Source: Pascua guehoae
Taxonomy: Eukaryota > Basidiomycota > Tremellomycetes > Trichosporonales > Trichosporonaceae
DNA: 10,760 nt
Reading direction: 5' to 3'
NCBI GenBank assembly: GCA_001600415.1
Contig: BCJX01000001.1
Span: forward strand, 3,199,855-3,210,614
Both the position numbers and the translations under genes were made by a program. Below, piece by piece: positions 1 through 6,964 of this stretch; positions within the stretch are counted from its first letter, which is position 1; each line of letters opens with the position of its first letter. The notes under the pieces are model-generated. The model saw nothing but the letters and a program-made list of their open reading frames with translations. It made no database searches and had not been told where the DNA came from.

Positions 1-1450
1 CCCCCCCCCGGCCAAAGAGCACTCGGACCAAGCACTGCTACAACAAGAACCGTACTGGCCAGGTCGAGGTCATATGCAGGCAGGCTCGAGCGGTCAGCGT
101 ATGAGGAGCGGAAACGGAAACGAAGAGGAAGACAAGCACCAGTGTGAGGTCTGAGAGAGGCCAGCGCCCGGAACGCCACGTTTGCACATTACTGAAACGG
201 CTGATTGTGTTTGACAGGGTCAAAGAACCAGGGCGCGAGAATTGCTGCACTGCACTGCACAGTGTGGGTTCCAAGGAAGGACAGTGTTCAAGAGGCGTTC
301 TCAACGAAGCAAGTGATGAGCTGAGCACAGGTCACCGACCCCAAAGTCAGGTCCGATCCTGGCTGGCTGGATCAACTCGACAGGAACAGCTTTGCAAAGC
401 CAGTCGACGAGCTTTGACGCTTGTCGGTTCTTGCCCAGAGTGTCAGAAAGGAGGGTGAGAGGCGCGCTCACGTCAGTACCCAGCTCTGAGCTACTGTACA
501 GTACAGAGGGTGTCAGAAAGGAATGGGTATGATAATGGCACCGGGATGCCGAGGCACACAGATGTTGAGGTGCTGCAGACGTGCAGACAGATCTTGCAAG
601 AGTCGGCCAGTCTCAAATGGTAGCCGCCTGTGCCAAGACCCCGAACAGTGCAGTGGCGCATACCGCAGGCGGTGCGTGCATGCTGCTATGGCTGTGGGTG
701 ATGCCTCAGAATCCATTTCCTGTAGATCTGTGGCAGCCATCACCGTCATCTCCGTCCGACTCGGGGACTGTGGTCTCGTATCCGTCGGCTAAGCAGAGCA
801 CAGCTCGCCCGCTGGGCCGGCGGCTCGTTTACAGTATTCACTGCTTCTGGTCCCCCATGGCCCATGGGCATGTGGAAGCGAGTAAACCAGTGCTTTCGTG
901 TACAGAGCAGTGTGTCAAGTGTGCCTGTGCCAAGCCAGCCACAATTCGCACCATGTCGTTCTGGATTGTGGATTGCCGATTGTGGATGGTGGATTGTCTT
1001 GGCGCAACCGCGACATTTGCTGGACCACAGCACAGGACATTACAGCACAGCACAGCAGCTGGGGTGACGCTCGGTGTCGCTCCTCAGCAGATCAGCACTT
1101 TGATCTCCTCGGCCTGGACAAAATCGGTGCGCCGCATGTGCCGCAGCGTCAATTGATCGGGTCACTGCTGATCACATCCCAACGGACAGCCCAACGGCCG
1201 TGGTGGTGTGAGGAGGCCTGTCAGACCGGTGGTGGGAGACTAGAGAGGCTGAGACCAAGCACGCCTATCCTGTACGCGTACAGTACACCTGTCCCTCCCC
1301 CCAACCCAGTGTCGCCAAACACCTCCACTGCCCCGCCGAGAATGGCGCCAAACTTGTGCGGGCGGTGAATCTCCCTGCTCAATGAACCCGCGGCCCATGC
1401 CTGGGGGCCTGCCAAAGATCATCACGGTGTCTTCGGCAATATCGGCTAGG

Positions 1451-1473
1451 GTGCGTGTGCGTGTGCGTGTGCG
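1451..1473. repeat. GTGCGT hexamer microsatellite
   Basis: Nearly four head-to-tail copies of GTGCGT, followed by a degenerate tail to about 1492. This is simple-sequence DNA in a stretch with no gene. Confidence 0.85.
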
Positions 1474-1525
1474 CTCGTGCGTCCTGTTTGCAAAGCCACA
1501 CTACTTTGGCCCCAAGCCATCAGGT

Positions 1526-1562
1526 GCGATCTCAGAAGCGATCTCAGGAACGATATCAGGAA
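1526..1562. repeat. 12-bp tandem repeat, about three copies
   Basis: Three successive units resembling GCGATCTCAGAA, diverging slightly (GCGATCTCAGGA, ACGATATCAGGA). The period is divisible by three, so one frame reads as a short repeated peptide, but the surrounding frame has no other coding sign. Confidence 0.75.
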
Positions 1563-1966
1563 GCACTTGTGGTTGACTGGGTCTGGCATCGCATGGAGTG
1601 AGGGTGTGTCTCGCACCGAAACCGGAGGCTAGCTTCGCCGGTGTTGGAATATGTTGGCCCGAAGACTGGCACTCAGCCGGCGCTCCGACTGACCCAGCAT
1701 GGGGAGTTCACCATGGGTTGACGGTCGGACCGCTCGTACAGTACAACGGTGCTTGGACAATGGACAGGCATAGGTTGGCGACGCTCACGCTGACAATGAC
1801 ACTCGGGTCGCCGGTCAGAGGAAGATATATACCCAGCAATAGGCTCGGTCGTTGCATCATCATCTCTTATTCTCACAGCACGGAAATGTTGGAATTTTTA
1901 CCTTTCAGCAAAACGGGTTCGATGCTGTTCAACGGCTGGAGTTGTATTCCAACAGAAAAACGCAAG

Positions 1967-2067
1967 GTCTGAATAGTCTAGTCGGTTAGGGCGTGGGTCT
2001 CATATGCTGTATGAGCCTCGAACGAGGCAGCGATCCCAAAACCCGAGTTCGATTCTCGGTTCGGACA
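1967..2067 (+). tRNA. tRNA-Met (CAT), elongator type, with 28-nt intron
   Basis: The acceptor stem is GTCTGAA (1967-1973) with TTCGGAC (2060-2066), seven pairs including one G-T wobble, followed by the discriminator A at 2067. The D arm spans 1976-1992 and contains an A-box-like TAGTCTAGTCGG. The anticodon loop starts CTCATA (1999-2004) with anticodon CAT at 2001-2003. The T arm is CCGAG / TTCGATT / CTCGG (2043-2059), matching the Pol III B box. The T loop TTCGATT and the G1-C72 pair fit elongator rather than initiator Met. The T31-T39 mismatch next to the anticodon loop also occurs in plant elongator tRNA-Met as I recall it. A Pol III terminator follows. The mature tRNA would be 73 nt before CCA addition. 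Confidence 0.93.
2005..2032 (+). other. tRNA-Met intron with anticodon-pairing segment
   Basis: The intron sits after position 37, the usual eukaryotic site. Within it, TATGAG (2010-2015) is the exact complement of the anticodon-loop segment CTCATA (1999-2004), as expected of the anticodon-intron helix used by the tRNA splicing endonuclease. The rest can fold into a small hairpin, GCCTC / GAGGC (2015-2019 with 2024-2028), which competes for one base. Exact intron ends could shift by a base, since they are placed from the stem geometry. Confidence 0.85.
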
Positions 2068-2071
2068 GTCC

Positions 2072-2075
2072 TTTT
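2072..2075 (+). terminator. Pol III terminator of tRNA-Met
   Basis: Four consecutive T residues lie five bases after the tRNA 3' end, the standard RNA polymerase III stop signal. Confidence 0.8.
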
Positions 2076-2542
2076 GGATACTGCAGTGAGCATTTTGCTT
2101 CGGAGAGCAACGACCAGAGTGGCTACCCCGATCGTAGGAGGGGTATTCCCAAGGCACCAGATGAGAAGATGAGAGCTGCGGTGGGAGAAGGTCACTTGTT
2201 AAGTAAAGCAAGTCACCACATGTTGAGAGTACTATACTGTAACCGACCAAGGGCTGGGCTGCAGAAAGTGTCTTGAATGGTAGAAGTGACCGTGTTGATG
2301 TTGTTCTGTTTGTTTCCAAGCAGTGCGAAATGCCACAAAGGAATCGACATAGTCACGTGATCAACTCCTAATGACGTGTTCAAAGTTCGGTATCAAACCT
2401 CGCACCCGGCGACACACCGTGGCCACGAACAAAAAGTTGAACGCGACATCTATTCCCCATTCTTCTTCATCTCATTCTACTCACCATCACCACTCCAGCT
2501 ACTCGCCAGCGCAAGCAAAGCGTCGCATCGTCCTGGACATGC

Positions 2543-2622
2543 CTGTCGCGGGAGGTTGGGTTGTGAAAAGATGCTGGCCCTAACACTCCCCGCATCTTTT
2601 CACCACCAACCGTCCGCGACAG
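2543..2622. repeat. Imperfect inverted repeat, about 32-nt arms
   Basis: The left arm (2543-2574) and right arm (2592-2622) are near-complementary: both read CTGTCGCGG, then GGTTGG, then GTGAAAAGATGC when the right arm is reverse-complemented, with small mismatches between these blocks. A 17-nt spacer separates the arms. As RNA it would form a long hairpin of pre-miRNA-like size. No target-site duplication is obvious, and complementarity does not extend beyond the outer ends. Confidence 0.85.
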
Positions 2623-2710
2623 TGCCGGCGCGATGAGGCGGCGCAAACCCGTCCCCTCGTCGTCTGGCCAAGTGTCTCTCTTCCCCTCATCTCCCCTCCT
2701 TTCCCCATCC

Positions 2711-2821
2711 ACCTCATGATGAGAATTGCCAACAAATTAGAGTCAAGCTCGGAGACCCTAGTCGCCGCTTGCGGTGCTGGTTAATGCCGAGTGTCGGCCT
2801 GTCTGACAGTTCACTGAAGGT
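2711..2821 (+). other. Ambiguous: box C/D-like element or tiny leader ORF
   Basis: Two readings compete. As a C/D snoRNA, ATGATGA (2716-2722) would be the C box, CTGA (2814-2817) the D box, and ACCT/AGGT (2711-2714 with 2818-2821) a short terminal stem. As protein, the same ATG follows a strongly pyrimidine-rich leader like those of the real genes here and opens a 22-codon frame (2716-2784), followed by a second 22-codon frame at 2876-2944. Neither is supported by anything beyond these local features. Confidence 0.15.
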
Positions 2822-3575
2822 CTTTCATCCTTGTCCTTTTCCGTTGTCTACTAGTGTTTTGTCCCTTGTCCTGCTATGAATATTATGGAAATCGAAAGCG
2901 AAAAGGAGATGGAGTTGCATTACACTTACGACGATGGAGGCTGACTGGCAAATTGAAGTGACCAAGGGCAAGGGCTCGGTAGGTGAGTGCGTATTAGGCC
3001 AGTGACCGTGACGCCTGTCCAACGTAGCAAGATGGCAATGAGGCAGGATAGGCACGCGACCTCGAAGGCGCGGAGTAAATGCAGTCCAAAGGTGCACCAA
3101 GTACAAAGTCAAGGGGACATCAACGCCTACGAATAGCGGCCAGACCGCAGTACATTTGTGCAATACAAGTTCAACACCCAAACAACGGGGCCAAGGGCAA
3201 TCCGAGGTCGACGCCAGTCCGAGGTCAACACCAGCGCATGCCCGACGACACCCCGAAACAAGGACGAGGATGCGCTAGCAGCCTAGCCATAGAACACACA
3301 GTCTATCTCGGTTAACGCGCCCATTGAAGACGGAGGACAAAATGCTACTAACCTGCGGCAGGGTGATGGGTGCAACTCGTACCGTAGACGCAGGAACGGA
3401 CGCTGGGCCCCCAGATGCGACCCGCCGCAAAGGCACACCGTCACGCTGTAGAGACCAGAGCCGTCTCCCTTGATGCATACTACTCGGGTGACAGGACGGT
3501 CTGTATTAGCACAAATCCAAAGCTGCGCAACCGCCGCGGGTGTACTGTGGAGCCGGTCAAGATTGCTCGTTCAGA

Positions 3576-3600
3576 GTTGAAACGAGGCCCTTGTTTCAAC
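3576..3600. repeat. 25-base near-perfect palindrome
   Basis: GTTGAAAC and GTTTCAAC form the outer eight pairs, and the interior continues the symmetry (one wobble pair) to a single central base. As DNA it is a potential cruciform; as RNA, a tight hairpin. No adjoining gene explains it. Confidence 0.75.
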
Positions 3601-5106
3601 GGTAAGAGGAATGGTTGCCGACTGGTTGCTCGGTAGACACACTCATCCCATTCCGTAGCAGGCAGAGGCTGGGGCCGGAGGAGGTGGAGGGTACTCGAGC
3701 GCTGGGGGCACGTCAGAGGATGTAGACTGGGATGGGATGCGTCTGCAGTGACTGTGCGTTTGTGCTGGGGTGGGTACGACTTAGTTCGCTAGGGGACGTT
3801 GTCGTCATTGGGGCGTGATGATCACTTGAACAGCTGGCTGCATCCAAATCGCACACCTCCGTCCGCCTTGCTTGTCAGTGACGCCTTGCGAAACATTGCG
3901 ACTACGCCGCAACGACACGAGCTTGGTACGGCGTTTGGAAACATTGCGAAGACGGCGGTGCGGTCTACGCGCGAGTGGAATACTGTCGCTGGTGTCAGGA
4001 CTGTCGCCCACTCCAGGTCTTCCTCCCGGCACATCTGAAGGCACGTGCTGCCTTCAACACTGAGTGGCGTGATGGTTGGAAGGGGACAGGTGGCGGGAGG
4101 CAGGCTTGCAAGGGTAGTCACACCGACAAGGGTGGAGAGGTAGGTCGACACAATCGCATCGCGGAGCACGATCTGTGGTCGAGTGAGAAGAGCAGATCAG
4201 TGGTGTGCCTGGCATGTTGCAAGGGGGCTGTGGACAATCAACCCAGGGGGAACCGTACACGACCGATTCGAGCGCCGCACAATGGTGAGTGCGCTCTGTA
4301 CCTGTGCTTCCGAGTGCTTCGCATCCTTCGAGAACAACACGCGCATTTCTGGACGTCCTTCGGGGTCACTAGCCACCCACGGCATCGCGGTGGCAGCTGG
4401 AATGTACAAAGGGTGTCAACAAGGAACGAGAGTGGCGTAGGGTGAGACTGACGGACTCTTGCAAGGCGTGCACGTCTGCAGCAGCTCGACATCTGCATGC
4501 CTCGGCATCCCTGCGCCTTTCTCGTTCCTCTCTGACACGCTCTGTAGACTGCTCACTCGTGCCTTGAAGCCGAAGCCGAGCCTGGCTTCCGACTCACGAT
4601 CCCACGACTGCAGTCTTATCGCGAAACGCACATGAAGCACGTGGGGCCGAGCGGCCCGCGGTCCGCGGCGCGGGCGGCGCTCACGGAGCATGGGATGGGG
4701 GATTACGACGCGCATTGACGCACCCGCTTAGACTGCGGGCGATGCAGCCGAGGCCGGCGTCGGGCCTAGTCGGCGCAACGATTCCAGGCAGGCCCCCGTG
4801 GAATGTGGAGAATAATTTTGCCACAGCAGCAGTGGTGGTGACTAGCCCACAAACGATGAAAAAGTGGGCTTGTTCAAACAACTGTGATCTGAGTATAGTG
4901 GAGCTGGGCAGCGGATGAGGTTGGGTTCCAACAGCAGGCAAGAGGCTAAGATGAAGGAGTGTGCATCTCCCATAAAGATAGTGCAAGTAGAGAGGACAAC
5001 AGGGGGAGTGCGAGGGGTGGGGGGGTGTGCACCCGGGGGGGATGGTGTCCCGGGGCAAATGTCTAAATGACAAAGAGTGATGACGCGCGTACGGGTAGCC
5101 GGTCGT

Positions 5107-5122
5107 GTCGTCGTCGTCGTCG
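5107..5122. repeat. GTC trinucleotide run in 3' UTR
   Basis: Five GTC units (GAC on the minus strand) lie just after the stop codon of the NDUFA4-like gene, so in its transcript they would form the start of the 3' UTR. Confidence 0.85.
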
Positions 5123-5125
5123 CAT

Positions 5126-5858
5126 TTACTCGGCGGCGGCGGCAGCCTCCTTGAGAGCGGTGCGGCGCTTCTCCCAGAACTCCTTGTTCACAGCCATGAA
5201 CTTGGTGTTCTCGTGCTGCTTGACCTGCACGGGTTAGCTTTTCATGTTGCGATTGGCTGGTGATTGGGGGCGAGGACGATTGGCTCAGCTCTCCAGCGAT
5301 ACCACACAACGTCTCTGTCGAGACGTCTGGGTATCACACTGCGCTTGCAATCGTCAACACTTACCTTGTCCCACGGCTTCCAGTCACCGTTGCGGTCCCA
5401 AACGACCTCGGAGCCCTGCGAGAGGCGGAAGAGGTAGTAGCCGGCACCGACACAAGCACCACCGACGACGCTGCAGGTTAGCTTCTTGTTCGCTGCTTCT
5501 TCTCTTCATCCATCGTGCACTGCTCTCCTCCCATTAACCCCTCCTCATACCCGTCTGTCCACCGTGATTTCTCTCATGACCTTTCCTCCAACAGTCGGAG
5601 CTCCCCTACTCCACTCATCTCTCGTCCACCTTCTCTTCAGATACTCACGCAATGATGGGGTAGGTCTCCACTGGGACCCTGAGGGGATCAGCTTGGCCCG
5701 TATGCATTTACCTCAAAGTACGAACCACTTCTTGAAAGCAGCCATGCGCGACTGGGATGGGTTAGCAGGGGTGGCTTCAGGCGGGGCTTGGATGATGGCG
5801 AGGGCGGATCGGATCGCCTTTCGACCAGCGGCAGTGCCACAAACAACCGACTCACCAT
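5126..5858 (-). CDS. NDUFA4: NDUFA4/MLRQ-like respiratory-chain subunit
   Basis: Predicted 87-residue mitochondrial inner-membrane protein of the NDUFA4 (COXFA4, MLRQ) family, a small partner of respiratory complex IV or I. Exons on the minus strand are 5856-5858 (the ATG alone), 5726-5751, 5649-5678, 5365-5470 and 5126-5224, together 88 codons with stop. Family marks are a short N-terminus with VPVETYPII (about residues 11-19), one membrane helix (about 16-34), then GYYLFRL, VVWDRNG and KPWDK, matching the WDR...PW core of animal NDUFA4. The tail is charged and ends in an Ala-rich segment. Family length is about 80-90 residues. The internal ATG at 5743-5745 is an alternative start giving 84 residues. 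I prefer the upstream ATG because a CTAAC/CCCAG acceptor precedes it in frame. The second intron uses the unusual donor GTTCGT; the other donor choice puts a TGA in frame. Confidence 0.85.
5225..5855 (-). other. NDUFA4: Four introns of the NDUFA4-like gene
   Basis: In gene order the introns are 5752-5855 (GTGAGT, branch CTAAC), 5679-5725 (GTTCGT, 47 nt), 5471-5648 (GTGAGT, branch CTAAC) and 5225-5364 (GTAAGT, branch CTAAC). All end in CAG. They are long relative to the 264-nt coding sequence. The first separates the start codon from everything else. The last contains a hairpin and three CCAAT boxes. Confidence 0.75.
5298..5335 (-). other. Intronic hairpin in last NDUFA4 intron
   Basis: ACGTCTC and GAGACGT form a seven-pair inner stem with a four-base loop, enclosed by GATACC and GGTATC, a six-pair outer stem, with a small internal loop between. 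The structure lies inside the 140-nt last intron. It could be a structured intron element or an intron-hosted small RNA; no snoRNA boxes are evident. Confidence 0.6.
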
Positions 5859-5945
5859 TTTTATGGTTTTAGACGGAGAGTGGTGAGGAGGGTAGAGGAG
5901 GTGGCGAGGACGGGGGGCGGGGCACTGCGATCTCGGGCTTATAAG
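5859..5945 (-). promoter_or_regulatory. NDUFA4-like gene promoter and leader
   Basis: Read on the minus strand, a CTTATAAG TATA-like box (5938-5945) lies about 80 bases before the predicted ATG, followed by a pyrimidine-rich leader (about 5872-5910). The TYS1-ADE1 gene has the same spacing and leader type, which supports the upstream start codon for this gene. Confidence 0.5.
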
Positions 5946-6878
5946 GACGATGAGGAGAAAGACAAGTCGACGATAGGTGCGGGGCAGGGGCTGGGGAGGG
6001 GAGGGGGGGGGAGAGGGGGCGGGTGGGCGGGAGGTCTCACGGGCAGAGAGGGGGCCAGCAGAGTATGCAACATGGAGTCTGCCTGGGCAGGCCTTGGCAA
6101 ACTTGGCCTCTTACTGGCTAGACACCTTTGTCTCTGCTCTTTCTCGCCCTCCCCCCCCAACACCCCCATCGCGGCCTGGCTTTTTGCCCCTGACTCCGAC
6201 GCGGTCTCCGTTGCATTTTTACCCGGCCGACGGCGGCCGCCAAGGACAAACCACTGCATGACTCGGCCAGGCACAGTGGGCGTTAGGCGGGCAACAGTCC
6301 CCATCACGTGTGCGTGGGCAATGTGCGGGCCTAGCCTCGGGTCTCGGGTGGGGCGGCCCATTTTCGGCTCATATGAATATAAACCGTGACAAAAATGAAA
6401 CTTGTGGACATTATTGTAATGGCTTCTATCCTTCCCGACTATAGTTTTGCGTCCACAGCCCATTATTTCTGGAAAAAGTATCTGAAACCGGGCTGTGGGT
6501 AGGTCGATCCTCATGAAAACATTGGAGCCGCTTTGCGGTGCTGCAGAAGGCATTTCCGGAACGGAGATACATGCTTGTTTACAACCAGGAGTGCTCTATT
6601 AGAATATTTTGGTTATAATTCACGGTGTTAGAAAGGTAGCCTTGCCACGTGTGAAATGGTGCGGGGGCTCGGCGACACCGAGTGTGGCAAATCCTGGGTG
6701 CCTGTGTGTATGACGCGAGGCAGGGCCGGGAGAACCGAGATTTGATTGCGAGCATGCGATTTCGAGTTAGAGGACGAACAAGGACGAGGCCACAATCAAC
6801 ATCGTCGTACAAACCGACGAACGAGCCACCAACAACAACCCCATCGACGTGTAACAAGTGCCGACATCGCGCCGGTAG
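5946..6878. other. Divergent intergenic region
   Basis: No gene is supported. The region lies between two divergently transcribed genes and probably holds regulatory DNA for both. It includes a long G-run tract near 6000, two CACGTG E-boxes (6305-6310 and 6646-6651), a TGACTC half-site (6191-6196), a TATAAA (6378-6383) and an AT-richer segment (about 6370-6640). The 204-codon minus-strand open frame over 5939-6553 is largely low-complexity antisense of G-rich DNA. Confidence 0.55.
5981..6033 (+). other. G-quadruplex-prone tract
   Basis: At least eight runs of three or more G are separated by one to three bases, including one run of nine. This is a strong G-quadruplex motif on the plus strand. 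It sits just upstream of the TATA-like box of the minus-strand NDUFA4-like gene, so it is C-rich on that gene's coding strand. Confidence 0.8.
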
Positions 6879-6964
6879 CATAAAATCCCACAGCGCCAAC
6901 GCCGCCGTGCCCCTCCCTCCCCACCACCCTCGCTAGACTCCCCTCCCTCCACCTCGTCGACACG
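6879..6964 (+). promoter_or_regulatory. TYS1-ADE1 core promoter and leader
   Basis: CATAAAAT (6879-6886) lies about 80 bases before the start codon and is followed by a C/T-rich leader (about 6908-6955). The start context is CGACACGATGG, with G at +4. The layout mirrors that of the NDUFA4-like gene. Confidence 0.5.

Larger units (their letters stand above)
1..1966. other. Gene-poor region, no supportable gene
   Basis: No reading frame here shows a recognisable protein, consistent codon bias or a convincing exon chain. The longest open frame (581-1156, +) is rich in Cys, Trp and Ser in a way typical of chance frames. What can be seen is short repetition: a (TGCAC)3 run at 246-260, a 13-base direct repeat at 440-452 and 510-522, CAGCA-type repetition near 1028-1060, two small tandem repeats near 1451 and 1526, and three copies of GTACAGTAC. 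It may be intergenic or non-coding transcribed DNA; nothing in it decides which. Confidence 0.55.
2076..5125. other. Gene-poor region, no confident gene
   Basis: About 3 kb between the tRNA and the NDUFA4-like gene with no recognisable protein. It contains an imperfect inverted repeat (2543-2622), a pyrimidine-rich stretch (about 2680-2715) that resembles a promoter leader before two tiny open frames, a TCACGTGA palindrome (2353-2360), a near-perfect 25-base palindrome (3576-3600) and a CG-rich block with repeated CCGCGG (about 4650-4680). A minus-strand open frame at 3822-4172 begins at an acceptor-like CCACAG and has moderately GC-rich third positions, but I cannot assign it to a family. 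The region may hold non-coding transcripts or a decayed gene. Confidence 0.5.

Noticed and set aside
581..1156. 191-codon plus-strand open frame
   Set aside because: Composition is rich in Cys, Trp and Ser, there is no family resemblance, and it overlaps simple CAGCA and GGATTG repetition. Length alone is not unusual in GC-rich DNA.
1912..1926. GGTTCGATG resembling a tRNA B box
   Set aside because: Flanking bases do not form a T stem or acceptor stem; the true tRNA starts at 1967.
2933..2982. Short coding exon from ATG 2933 to the GTGAGT donor at 2982
   Set aside because: Following acceptors lead either to an immediate stop or to an unrecognisable low-bias frame.
4282..4290. ATG directly followed by GTGAGT, like the NDUFA4 start
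   Set aside because: Downstream acceptor candidates give only short frames with no recognisable protein, and there is no leader or TATA-like box.
3975..4445. 156-codon plus-strand open frame
   Set aside because: No motif or codon bias; it overlaps the slightly better minus-strand candidate and looks like chance.
5679..5711. GTAAAT donor for the second NDUFA4 intron
   Set aside because: It would leave an in-frame TGA in the preceding exon and make a 33-nt intron; GTTCGT restores the conserved sequence.
5939..6553. 204-codon minus-strand open frame
   Set aside because: Its second half is the Pro/Ser-rich antisense of the G-rich tract. It crosses the promoter of the NDUFA4-like gene and has no recognisable domain.
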